Below, piece by piece: positions 43,601 to 56,799 of a DNA stretch of 64,000 nt. The translations under genes were made by a program, and so were the position numbers. Below the pieces are notes generated by a model. It was not told the origin of the DNA, searched no databases, and saw nothing but the letters and a program-made list of their open reading frames with translations. Source of the DNA: Sinonovacula constricta (Eukaryota; Mollusca; Bivalvia; Cardiida; Solecurtidae). How positions within the stretch are numbered: position 1 is the first letter of the stretch; each line of letters begins with the position of its first letter. The stretch spans positions 25,179,166 through 25,243,165 of the forward strand of contig CM017555.1 of assembly GCA_007844125.1 (NCBI GenBank), in the 5' to 3' direction.

Positions 43601-46375
43601 TATCCAGACATCCATCTATAAATAGTTGAGGAAAAATATCTGGGTAGAACCGCTGATGAATTGGAACACAGCTGGACAACACCCTTAGATTAAGCTTCTT
43701 TTTCAATTTATGCAAGTGTAGTTTAACTCACAATTGAACATTTATTCCTGCACAAACTGTAGCATTTTTGACAAAACCACTGTATTTTCCAAGTAATAGA
43801 TGATATTATTTGATGACCCCCACAAATAGGGTCACTTGCATAATTAATCTATGAAAACTTCTACCTGGCTTTGTTTCTCTACAACCAATCACTTACTCAT
43901 TTAGCTGTTATAATTTATAGAGCTTTGTAAGGAATAAACCCCCAATATTCACATGTTTATCTCGTTGTACAGGTTAAGTCAATATTGGATATCAACTATG
44001 ACTCTAATAGGCATCTCTATGTAGGTAACGTTCATGACTATGCTAGTTAAGACAACATGTTTGTCTTGTTTGTTTAGAGTGTCCATTATCATGACCAGCA
44101 TATGCAATTTGGCCTGTTGTAGCACTTTGGAAATAATATTTTGTGATATATTAAACATTTTTGGAGTAACTTCAGATAGTTACTTCAAATAAAATGAATG
44201 TTATCTATAAACAATTGGAATCATATAAATAAGTTTTTTGAAGGTTAAGTTCAAAACTAAAAACATACAACCATATTTTACTGGACCTGGTAACGCAATT
44301 GGTAGATCATCATAGGTATGGGATGCCCCAGGTTCGATCCCGAGCCACAACATACCAAAGACATTAAAAATCTTAGTGGTATTGCTCCCTTGCTAAACTC
44401 AAGCAACTATAAGGGAAGTTCCACAATTGGTTTGCCCTGTGTCAGAATGAATGTGACTGGGTGTGGTATCATGGCAGGTGTTAACAGTAGGCTATACATA
44501 GTGAAGGTAGCACTATATCTACTTTAAGTGGATGCCATTTCCAGATAAATGCAATACAGTTGGTGGGATGATAAACCCAACCAGACAAACAACCATATTT
44601 TTGCCGCATCTGGAATGCAAGTGACGAGTGGTTACAGAGTCACAAGTAGCCGGCTCTAACCTATTTGTGTAAGGTGTCATACTGATTTGTTAACTTAAGC
44701 AGTATTATTTTCTTTTCATAGAGGCCCTGCTTCATGGTTTGATAAGCAGGGTAGTACCTGAAGACAAAATAGAAGAAGAGGTATGTTGGTTATGTTTTAT
44801 TGCATTAGCATTCCTTTTGTTCGATTTTCTTATAATAACTTGTGGTTGAAGAAATTCTCATATTTCTGTTTAACGTTTCATTTAAAAGAGGTGTCTGGGC
44901 ACACTGGGTGGAGCCAAAGACCTGTAACTACCAAGCTTATCATCACTTGCTTTTGAGTCCTGGTTGGGGTGAAAACTTTCTTGTGGATCTGTGGTGTGCT
45001 AGACATTTGCTTGGATCATTCTTCACCAATAATAGTCAGGCATTGCCAATTGGACCATTATTTATATTGTGTTAGGCTCCAAAAACATTTGACTACTAGA
45101 ACTTTGTGGGGTCAGTGGGTGGAGGAAGCACAATCAAAGCCATAGCTTTGATCCTGCTCGCTCTTACAATTCAATACACAATAATTATTTACCAAACACT
45201 TAGCTTGCTAAGCACAAATTGATCAGACCTTGGCACATAGGATCTACACTGCTTGCTTCAAAGTATCCTTTGATGGGTATTAGTACCATTGCATGTAGTT
45301 GACATTAGGTAAGAAAATTGTTAATATTTGTTAAATTTCAAATGTAGCATGAAAACGGCCTTTAAAACTTAGGAGAGTTAGGAGTATCCAGGAGCAGAAG
45401 ATCTTGGGTTTGAGCTCTCGCTTACATGTAGTTAACAATTTAAGACATGCAAAATTAACTAAACACAAAATTATTTTTGACAGACAATGAAGATTGCAAA
45501 AAAGATCTGTGAGACCAGTGGACCTGTGGTAGCTCTTGGCAAGTCAACATTCTATGCACAGATCAATTTGGACAGGACACAGGCTTATTGGTTGGTAATA
45601 TAACAGTTAAATTGAAAAAAGTGGGAGTCACTAATAAGTTGTCAACCCAGACAAGCTGCATTCTTCCAGCTGACCTCATGTACATAAGTGGCTCAATCAG
45701 GTCTTTGTCTGAGGTCTTTACTAACTTAATGTTTGCTGGGTGTGATATCACATCCTATGTGTCTTTCATATCAAAACAGAAAAACAAACGTGATGAAACA
45801 TAAACAGCTTAATGATGCCTATACATTTCAATTGAATTCAAATAAATAAAACATTTTCAGAGATTGACCATAAACAATTTCCGCAGGGGGGTGGTTGCAT
45901 AATTATAATTTTGTATAATAAATACCTGCATCTAGGTCATTCAACTTAAAAGTATGATTACTTACAGAAAAAGGTCAAATACCATATACCACTATACTTT
46001 CTGCATCCAAGTTTTATAACACATTTTGACCCATTATCAAATATTTTATGGACTAAATAGGGATCATTGTAGACAATCGTCAGATGTATGCTGAGCTTAG
46101 TCAATTTTTTTTCCTTTTAATTCAAGATGTTTTAAGTGAGAATTACTCCTTTTGTACTTGTGCAGGTTAACAGAGAAAGTCATGGTAGATACTTAAAAGA
46201 GAAAGTCATGAATAAGTCTTTTTAAGCAAGAATAACACACTTTGTTTTTTGCAGGCTGACAGAGAAAGTCATGGTAGAAAACCTGTCTCTGACCGATGGA
46301 CAAGAGGGAATCAAAGCATTCATAGAGAAACGGAAACCAAAATGGTCACACGATACAAGCAAGGCTCATGAATAA
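31637..46375 (+). CDS. ECHDC3: ECHDC3, enoyl-CoA hydratase domain-containing protein 3, mitochondrial
   Basis: Ten exons: 31637-31675, 36032-36177, 38469-38598, 39356-39427, 39810-39843, 40480-40564, 43423-43532, 44722-44780, 45484-45590 and 46255-46375. They join in frame to 903 bp, giving 300 residues (human is 303). Exon 1 ([13 protein letters not shown]) is a typical mitochondrial targeting start but is the least certain exon. Family landmarks: [41 protein letters not shown] (oxyanion-hole loop), [74 protein letters not shown]. The two catalytic glutamates of classical crotonase are Q (GAQLVA) and G (TPGVN); human ECHDC3 has the same changes, so ordinary hydratase activity is not expected. 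The family is linked to mitochondrial lipid metabolism and insulin sensitivity, with no firmly assigned substrate. AATAAA-like signals follow at about 46553-46680. Confidence 0.95.
33788..33945 (-). repeat. SINE family 2 copy
   Basis: It contains ATGTCTGGGTAGAACCACA, TGCACTGCAGTTCAGCTGG and AAGACCTTCCCAAATT, as in the copies at 25338 and 28186. It lies in ECHDC3 intron 1. Confidence 0.65.
34217..35873 (-). CDS. Candidate small antisense gene inside ECHDC3 intron 1, unrecognised
   Basis: Exon-like pieces on the minus strand: 35789-35873 (ATG start, [17 protein letters not shown] then [11 protein letters not shown], strong donor GTAAGT, phase 1), an optional 15-bp micro-exon 34710-34724 (acceptor TTTTATTGCAG, donor GTAAGG), and 34217-34386 (acceptor [45 protein letters not shown], stop after LSHI). 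The three join in frame to 89 residues. Without the micro-exon the junction codon would be TGA, so something must lie between. The last piece has clean codon use and a protein-like pattern, but I do not recognise the family. It may be a real short gene, part of a larger one, or chance. Confidence 0.3.
36392..36582. repeat. Near-perfect 190-bp hairpin in ECHDC3 intron 2
   Basis: A left arm starting ATCTATGTAAGTTATTTTG and running to about 36482 is mirrored by a right arm ending ATAACTTACATAGAT, with a loop of about 10 bases (ATCACTGTGA). The arms are about 90 bp and differ by only a base or two (CAGTGAG versus CAGCGAG, and one extra base near the end). It is transcribed as part of the ECHDC3 intron if the gene is expressed. 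It could be a young MITE or a source of long double-stranded RNA. Confidence 0.9.
37060..38468 (+). repeat. 68-bp tandem array copied from the ECHDC3 exon 3 splice acceptor
   Basis: About 20 copies of a 68-bp unit directly upstream of ECHDC3 exon 3. Each unit reads TTTATTCCCCAG, then AAATGCCCTATCCCTGGTAT, then GTTACAACAGCTA, followed by about 20 bp of TATTGTACTTCAGC-type sequence. The first part matches the real junction (TTTATTCCCCAG|AAATGCCCTGTCTCTGGCC, ATGTTACAGCAGCTA). Spacing is exactly 68 bp in the homogeneous part (for example 37681 to 37749). Copies at the left end (37150-37330) are older and closer to the exon; one still reads [11 protein letters not shown] in frame. Later copies have lost a base (GGCCATG to GGTATG) and would shift frame if spliced in. 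Most copies keep a pyrimidine run and an AG. Confidence 0.93.
39456..39725. repeat. ATG/GAT trinucleotide-rich microsatellite
   Basis: A degenerate (ATG)n/(GAT)n stretch in ECHDC3 intron 4. It gives Met-rich and Ile-rich open frames on the two strands, which are not genes. Confidence 0.85.
40080..40260. repeat. Dispersed-repeat fragment (GGGGGACATTGTTTTGAAG)
   Basis: TCCCCCACCGATGG then CAGGAGGGGGACATTG and a CCATCC/CCGTCC-rich piece. It looks like the end of a dispersed mollusc-type repeat. The call is by general pattern only; there is no second copy in this window. Confidence 0.35.
40674..41817. mobile_element. Dispersed AGCTCACCTGAG...CAGGTGAG element in ECHDC3 intron 6
   Basis: It begins AGCTCACCTGAGCACAACGT and ends ATCAGGTGAGAGATTAAGGG with CATGGCCCTCTTGT, so the tips are short inverted repeats (CTCACCTGA/TCAGGTGAG). 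The body carries two tandem-like copies of AAACTTGGTCAGAATGTTTG and of GTCACTAGGTCAA. As I recall, elements with these ends and the GGGC(C/T)ATCATGGCCCTCTTGT tail are common in bivalve genomes. It is interrupted by an insertion at 40819-41424. Confidence 0.6.
40819..41424 (-). mobile_element. Retroelement-like insertion with (CAAT)n end and 11-bp target duplication
   Basis: A 606-bp insertion inside the AGCTCACC element. Flanks are a perfect direct repeat TGTCTGCATGT at 40808-40818 and 41425-41435, and the host element reads on smoothly across it. The left edge is (CAAT)4, which on the minus strand is a 3' (ATTG)n tail. That fits a SINE or LINE-end inserted in minus orientation. No coding sequence was recognised. 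Confidence 0.75.
41940..42010 (-). repeat. SINE family 2 fragment plus ATAG microsatellite
   Basis: TATGTCTGGGTAGAACTACT and GCACCGCAGATCAGCTGATAG match the family, then run into (ATAG)n. Confidence 0.55.
43625..43690 (-). repeat. SINE family 2 fragment
   Basis: AAATATCTGGGTAGAACCGC followed by CACAGCTGGACAACACCC. It lies just after ECHDC3 exon 7. Confidence 0.5.
44281..44590 (+). repeat. tRNA-derived SINE (family 1)
   Basis: The head has GGTAACGCAATTGGTAGATC (A box) and GGTTCGATCCC (B box), then CATACCAAAGACATTAAAAA. The body ends near GGTGGGATGATAAACCCA. The full antisense of this order is seen at 52178-52499. It lies in ECHDC3 intron 7, 130 bp before exon 8, in the gene's sense orientation. 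Confidence 0.75.
46132..46220 (+). repeat. Duplicate of ECHDC3 exon 10 acceptor and exon start
   Basis: TTGTGCAG|GTTAACAGAGAAAGTC at 46158-46181 precedes the true acceptor TTTTGCAG|GCTGACAGAGAAAGTC at 46247-46270 by 89 bp. The flanking intron matches too (TTTAAGTGAGAATTACTCC versus TTTAAGCAAGAATAACACAC). If spliced to exon 9 the decoy keeps frame for [10 protein letters not shown] and then meets TAA, giving a protein about 30 residues shorter. A third short piece (AGAGAAAGTCATGAATAAG) follows at about 46199. Confidence 0.85.
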
Positions 46376-51103
<4,728 letters not shown>

Positions 51104-51149
51104 ATAAAAAAGTAAATAATAAAGGCATCTCAAAACCCTTGTATAAGTG

Positions 51150-51150
<1 letters not shown>

Positions 51151-51185
<35 letters not shown>
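51151..51185. repeat. Poly-C tract (35 C)
   Basis: Thirty-five consecutive C only 52 bp after the TA tract. Length is probably unstable or approximate. Confidence 0.95.
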
Positions 51186-51524
51186 TATATATATTTTAAG
51201 TTATATTTTGATTTGTAAAATGTAACGAAACGTTTCTAACAAAAGCAATTTAAAAAGTCATTCATTGTCAGAATAATGTCCTTCAGACTCATTTTAAGTC
51301 ATTTTGAATACTAAAACTTGTATCTCTCATGTATTTTCAAAATCGAATATTTAACTATGAAATAAATACATAATCATGTATTTACAAATTTGACTCCTAG
51401 TAATTAATGCAATAAAGAATATGTAAGGGATCATACAGTAAACAACCCACATTATCACTAACATTAATGTTTATGGCTTTGTGTAAAACTAGCCTACTGT
51501 CGCACTTCCATACTAGCAGGTAAT

Positions 51525-51716
51525 TTAGTTTTGCATTAATCCATCAGAGGTTTTACTGTGACAGATTAGTACTATGTTGGCTAAAGACTCCCTGCAGTGA
51601 TGACCAGCAATTAGCAGGTCTGGTCTCAGTAGGTCGAGGCCTGGCTCAGTGGTATACCACATTCCTTTCGAGATGCCTTTAACAGCAATGGACAAACACT
51701 CTAACAACATGGTCAG
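51525..51716 (-). CDS. Orphan coding-like terminal exon, unrecognised
   Basis: On the minus strand an acceptor with a fair pyrimidine tract (TTTTTTGTGTTTAACTGGTGCAG, 23 bases long, positions 51717-51739) is followed by an open frame of 63 codons in phase 0. It includes LTMLLECLSIAVKGISKGMW, YTTEPGLDLLRPDLLIAGHH and CRESLANIVLICHSKTSD, ending TAA. Codon use and amino-acid balance are protein-like, unlike the AT-rich surroundings. No upstream exon was found and I do not recognise the family. It could be the last exon of a minus-strand gene beginning further right, or a relic of one. Confidence 0.4.
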   Translation of the reverse strand: MTMLLECLSIAVKGISKGMWYTTEPGLDLLRPDLLIAGHHCRESLANIVLICHSKTSDGLMQN

Positions 51717-51739
51717 CTGCACCAGTTAAACACAAAAAA

Positions 51740-52177
51740 GTTATAAATATTTATATACATTGTAGTTTAAATCTTATTTTAATAGAATTTATATTAGTAG
51801 GTTAACTTGGCTGAATTGAACTATTTCTTTTTTCCTATTGGTTTGCCTCATTTATTTTTATTCTCTTTATGTTGCAGTGTCCCTTTTTCTAATAACATTA
51901 TAGTGAAATCAATTCTAAAAATTGTGTTTGCTTGTTTCTTTGAGAAATATGCCACAAACAGACATGTAAATTTCAAACCAGGACATAGTGTACCACTTGG
52001 TCAGACAAAGTGTAGATGTTTTCAAAAAATAAAATACACACAAGTGCTTACTAACTACTATTTTCAATTCTTCTAAAGTATAGACCATAACCTATCATTT
52101 GATTCTATTTTTGTACACGAACGATAAAAGATAGGAACCACCATTTACATACACCCCACTATACAACTTTGTAGATG
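51740..52177. other. Intergenic, nothing recognised
   Basis: AT-rich. A short plus-strand frame near 51807-52076 has no recognisable motif. Confidence 0.4.
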
Positions 52178-52499
52178 TTTGTTTATTGTTTATTGGGTTT
52201 ATCGTCCCACCAATAATATTTCAGTTATCTGGAGACGGTGTCCACTTGAAGCAGATATGATGCTGCCGTCACTGTGTATAGCATGCCATGAACACCTGGC
52301 ATGACACCACACCCAGTCACATTATCCAGACACTGTGCCAACCAGTCATGGAACTGCCCTTATATTTGCCGCAGCAGTAGCAAGGGAGCTATGCCACTAC
52401 CATTTTTAATAACTTTGGTATGTCACGGCCTGTGATCGAATCCGGGACCTCCCGTATCTGGAGCCGACGCTCTACCGATTTTGCTACCAGGTCCGGTAC
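52178..52499 (-). repeat. tRNA-derived SINE (family 1), full length
   Basis: About 320 bp. On the minus strand the head reads GACCTGGTAGCAAAATCGGT then AGAGCGTCGG (A box) and CGGATTCGATCACAGGCC (B box region). The body carries ATGCCAGGTGTTCATGGCA and the tail is TGGTGGGACGATAAACCCA. It is the clearest copy of this family in the window. Confidence 0.85.
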
Positions 52500-53489
52500 A
52501 TTGTAGATGATATGCATCATCTTAAAGTGGGGACACTAATACAATGGTACTCAAAAGCATTGGACTTCCTGCATCCCAGAGATGTCACATCATTCAGTTT
52601 TATGAAAGTTGATCTAATATTACTAATTAGAGATGGCAATGGTTAATCTTCATAAAATATGTATTGCTGTCTTTTAGCTTCAAGAAAGATGCCAGGCCAG
52701 CAAAGAAAGAAGAAAGAGAAGAAAAGTGATGTCTACATCTGAACCTACACAATACAACTGTAGGAGAGGACAGACACCCCAAAACCATGGTTTTCTTTGC
52801 CATTAAAACACAAAAGGTAAAAATCTGTAAATCAGTACAGGTTGTGATAAAGAATCAAGTCAGCAAAGTTGACCTCCATTCATTACTATTGTTGCTGGAT
52901 TTGTGTTTTTATATTGTCAATATTGTGTTTTTTTCTTTTAATGATAATGATACAGAAGAGAAAAATATTGTGAGTGCTTGTGATTTGAAAATAATAATAC
53001 AGAAGAGAAAATATTCCATACGACGTTTAGGATTCAAAGGATATCTCTACTTTTTGAGAGATAATCCATTTGTTCGCATTTTTCTGCAAATCAAATACTC
53101 TTCATGTTCCACCACAATTTGATTATTGATAAGCAACATTCTAGGTAATAAACTAAATTATTTAAGCATATCAATTAATGAGCTAAATGTTCATATGATA
53201 CTCTTCTGAAATACCTCATTATGCAGTTTTTGTTGTTTCTGCATCAGATAATTAAAACCCCAACATCCTCTTCTGGTCCAAAACTTCACCAACATGATCT
53301 GCTAACACCTGAGCCAAATAGCACTACATGTACAGGTAGATCTATTTCTTTGCAATTCTATTTTTTTATCATATTGCTTTTACCAGCAAGATGCAAAGTG
53401 GTAGGATTGCTGACTCATACAAATCCTTGGCCTCTCACTGTGAGGGTGTAGCCATGTAATAGGTAGAGAATGTGTAAGTGGTCCGGTTG
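52500..53489. other. Intergenic, possible non-coding exon
   Basis: An acceptor-like CTGTCTTTTAG at about 52669-52679 is followed by a purine-rich stretch (AAAGAAAGAAGAAAGAGAAG). The open frames here have no recognisable motif. Confidence 0.3.
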
Positions 53490-54515
53490 GCTCAAACGGT
53501 AGAACCACAGCGATTGCGCCCTATTTTAAAAGGCTTTTATCCAAAACAATAGCGATTGCGTCATTCTTTATAAGGTTTTATCTCAAACAATGGCGATTGG
53601 GTCATTCTTTATAAGGCTTTTATCTCATACAATGGCGATTGGGCCATTTTTCATAAGGCTTTTAACTCAAACAATGGCGATTGGGCCATTCTTTATAAGG
53701 TTTTTATCTCAAACAATGGCGATTGGGCCATTCTTTATAAGGCTTTTATCTCAAACAATGGCGATTGGGTCATTCTTTAAAAGGCTTTTATCTCAAACAA
53801 TGGCGATTGGGCCATTCTTTATAAGGCTTTTATCTCAAACAATGGCGATCGGGTCATTCTTTAAAAGGCTTTTATCTCAAACAATGGCGATTGGGCCATT
53901 CTTTAAAAGGCTTTTATCTCAAACTATAGTGATTGAGCCCTATTTTAGAAGGCTTTTATCTCAAACAATAGCGATTGCGTCCTATTTTAAAAGGCTTTTA
54001 TCTCAAACAATAGCGATTGGGCCCCATTTTAAAAGGCTTTTATCTCAAACAATAGCGATTGCGCCCTATTTTAAAAGGCTTTTATCTCAAACAATAGCGA
54101 TTGGACCCTATTTTAAAAGGCTTTTAACCAAAACAATAGCGATTGGGCCATTCTTTATTAAGCTTTTATCTCAAACAATGGCGATTGGGCCATTCTTTAT
54201 AAGGCTTTCATCTAAAACAATGGCGATTGGGTCATTCTTTATAAGGCTTTTATTTCAAATAATGGCGATTGGGCCATTCTTTATAAGGCTTTTATCTCAA
54301 ACAAGGGCGATTGGGTCATTCTTTATAAGGTTTTATCTCAAACAATGGCGATTGGGCCATTCTTTATAAGGCTTTTATCTCAAATAATGGCGATTAGGCC
54401 ATTCTTTATAAGGCTTTTATCTCAAACAATGGCGATTGGGCCATTCTTTATAAGGCTTTTATCTCAAACAATGGCGATCGGGCCATTCTTTATAAGGCTT
54501 TTATCCAAAACAAAC
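53490..54515. repeat. 42-bp minisatellite (about 24 copies)
   Basis: The unit is ATGGCGATTGGGCCATTC, then TTTATAAGGCTTTTATCTC and AAACA; 42 bp in total. Two subtypes occur: ATGGCGATTGGG(C/T)CATTCTTTATAA at both ends and ATAGCGATTG(C/G)(G/A)CCCTATTTTAAAA in the middle and at the start. Because 42 is 14 codons, a plus-strand frame of 259 codons stays open (MAIGPFFIRLLSQT repeated); this is a property of the period. The array starts next to a tRNA A-box-like string (GGTTGGCTCAAACGGTAGAA), suggesting it may have grown out of a SINE head. Confidence 0.95.
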
Positions 54516-55070
54516 TAATAAATGCTAGTTAATCTTTTAATAAAGCGTACGTTTCAATTTGAATTTAAACAATATTAAACAGTCATAATCTGTAATAAAC
54601 GTTCGTTATACAAGAAAGTATGAAGTCTCATCAATGCAGCCAGTAAAGCGCTGGACTGCAATACAATAAGAGGTCCGACAACGAACCCAACAAAAACAAC
54701 CATTTTCTTGTTTAGCTTGTGCTGTTTTGATACTTTATAAGTGCTATCAAATTTCATCGACCTATGATTTTTATGTGTTTTTTTTAACCAAAGACCATTT
54801 AAAATAGTAGTGTATAAGGTAAGACAATGTGTCGGCCATAGTTATAATGGCTTTATTTGCATAAACGGTTTATTTAATATCCATTTACTTGATAATTGGT
54901 TACAAAGCAGCAAATATGTTTCAACCGTGCAAAAGCAACTGATTTCAGTGTACGAATATATCCAGCCTATACTATATGAGTTTATATGTATGTTGTCATA
55001 ACACGTCTCGCAAAAGTGCAGTTACTGCAAATGATGAACTGTAACACAAAATATGAACCTTTTAATGGTT
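54516..55070. other. Intergenic, lectin 3' flank
   Basis: AT-rich, with no independent feature. The last ~50 bp before the lectin stop resemble the equivalent position at 59980-60028. Confidence 0.4.
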
Positions 55071-56198
55071 TTATATTTTACAAACATAAGGAAGTGTGTC
55101 ACCACAGTAATCGTCATTCCAGTAGGCTCCAAAACGTGAGCCCGTCATCATACAGTGTTCGACATTCCCATCATTATCAGGTTGCCCAAAGTCCCAGTTC
55201 TGCTCCGTGACAAATCTACCATTCAACCAACGCCACTCGCCCTCAATGCCCCTGTCTGTGGCACCCAGCCATATATCGTTAGGCCAAAATCTGTTAAGAA
55301 GGAACTCTAATTCTTCCTTATCATATCCCTGTACAAGGGATGAACCCAAAGCTGCACATGCATTTGCTGCTGCGTCGAAACTTACTCTATTTGCAAAGTG
55401 TTTATAAAAAGAGAAACCATTGATAACCCATCCAGTATTAAGCAGTTCGCCCATACGTCGTATGTTGCTAATGCGGTTGAACATGTCAGACGTTTGGTCC
55501 AGTCGCACTTTAATCTGTTCAAAAGACTGCGTTAGCTTGTCTATCTTGGCGATATTTTGCGACTCCAAATCGGAAACTTTCTCATTAGTCTGGTCTACCT
55601 TTGAGTCACCGTCCTTTATTTGCTGTGACAGAACGTCGACTTTCTTCCAGAGGCGACTTTCAATACTCGCCACGTGGACGTTCAGGTCGGAGAGATTCGA
55701 CTTTAACGCCCGGCTTTCATCTTTACGGAGCAGTTCCAGCGCGGCAACGTCCCGAGTGGTCTGGTTAAATTTAGAGAGAAGCTGCGAAACACCTTCCTGT
55801 ATCTGTTGTGACATGACGTGAGTTCTCTCCCTCAGAGTCGCTTTCTCTGCAATGAAAAAGCTAGTGAGAACATCCATCCGTCGTTCAATATTGATTAGCG
55901 ATTTTACCGTGGCATTCTTTTGTGTATCTGTAACCTTCTTATCACCGATTAAGTTTTGATGTCCCGCTTTTAGTAATTCTGTGATATTTTCAGATGCACC
56001 TTTCATCCACAGGTTAATTCTTTCAAATTCCTCTCTGAAATCTATTGCGAGGTTTCGCAAAAAGTCCACATCTTGTCGCAATTCTATGAGAGTTCTTCTG
56101 TTCATCATGTCAGCACCGCACACGAACACACACTTACGGAACATGCATGGGCACAGCACGAAAGCAAGAAATGTGAAGAATTTCAAAATGTTTGCCAT
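55071..56198 (-). CDS. Secreted C-type lectin with coiled-coil stalk (intact copy)
   Basis: A single-exon gene of 375 residues. The N-terminus MANILKFFTFLAFVLCPCMF is a hydrophobic signal sequence. Residues about 35-250 are a heptad-rich stalk (ELRQDVDFLRNLAIDFREEF, VASIESRLWKKVDVLSQQ) with N-glycosylation sequons (ENIT, KNAT, FNQT, SNLS). The C-terminal 120 residues (about 256-375) are a C-type lectin domain with the four conserved cysteines (NAC, EHC, DYC, VCKI), WLGATD, GEWRWLNG, QPDNDG and WNDD. QPD with the following E and WND predicts a calcium site of the galactose-binding class. Proteins of this shape act as soluble pattern-recognition or agglutinating lectins in invertebrates; the ligand is inferred. 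The start is the first ATG and begins the signal sequence. A tandem paralogue lies at 60029-61228. Confidence 0.93.
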   Translation of the reverse strand: MANILKFFTFLAFVLCPCMFRKCVFVCGADMMNRRTLIELRQDVDFLRNLAIDFREEFERINLWMKGASENITELLKAGHQNLIGDKKVTDTQKNATVKSLINIERRMDVLTSFFIAEKATLRERTHVMSQQIQEGVSQLLSKFNQTTRDVAALELLRKDESRALKSNLSDLNVHVASIESRLWKKVDVLSQQIKDGDSKVDQTNEKVSDLESQNIAKIDKLTQSFEQIKVRLDQTSDMFNRISNIRRMGELLNTGWVINGFSFYKHFANRVSFDAAANACAALGSSLVQGYDKEELEFLLNRFWPNDIWLGATDRGIEGEWRWLNGRFVTEQNWDFGQPDNDGNVEHCMMTGSRFGAYWNDDYCGDTLPYVCKI

Positions 56199-56799
56199 GT
56201 TTGCTGGTTAACAGCTGGTTTGTTTGTAAGAGCACACAACAAAATGTACCGTAGTGAACAATTCTGCGGCCTCCACTCAAGGCTAGTTAAGATTTGGTTT
56301 CCTGTTAACACTTAACAGAAAGTAATTCCCCGCATGAAGTACTTCGTTAAGTAGCGAGAGAGCTAGAAACACTTAAGCTCTTTTAAAGGTCTCTGTTTCT
56401 CTTTAGTAGAACTTTGTTGGTCTGGTCCCATATAACGTCAACACTTGTTTGCTATTTGAAATAGCAAAACATTATGTGCTTGTTTGATACCTTTTTGCTA
56501 TTGGTCACTGTCTTTCATTACAAACGTATACCAACTTTACAGCTTTTACTGAATTACAATACTACTGGAGATATAAATTCTAAAATTGTTAAGAAATGAG
56601 TTTCACTTGATAAGTAATTATTATAATATTCCACTTTTCTTATAATGCAAAGAAAACATCCTCACCCATATTATTTTGTTAGGATACGACAAAACATTTG
56701 AATGTCGCTGGATTAACATGTCAGTATCATTTTGTCATTTCAAATGCTAATATTATTTTTATGCAAATCAAACTCCCTTTTTAAGAAAAACTGTAAATT
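56199..56799 (-). promoter_or_regulatory. Upstream region of lectin copy 1 (duplicated)
   Basis: About 560 bp upstream of the ATG that aligns by eye with 61229-61760 of copy 2: GTTTGCTGGTTAA, AGAACTTTG(C/T)TGGTCT, GTTAAGAAATGA, TTTTGTTAGGA versus TATTGTTAGGA. The duplication therefore includes the presumed promoter. No certain TATA box is seen in this copy (TACAAACA at the equivalent site). Confidence 0.6.

Noticed and set aside
43093..43625. 166-codon and 65-codon plus-strand frames
   Set aside because: They overlap ECHDC3 exon 7 in the wrong frame; the true frame has acceptor, donor and family conservation.
53590..54369. 259-codon open frame on the plus strand
   Set aside because: It is entirely the 42-bp minisatellite (14 codons per unit), with the frame broken by a single-base change near 54330. 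No signal, domain or splice context.
55420..55821. Plus-strand frames opposite the lectin genes (also 60843-61241)
   Set aside because: They are antisense shadows of the long lectin coding regions; similar shadows appear over both paralogues.
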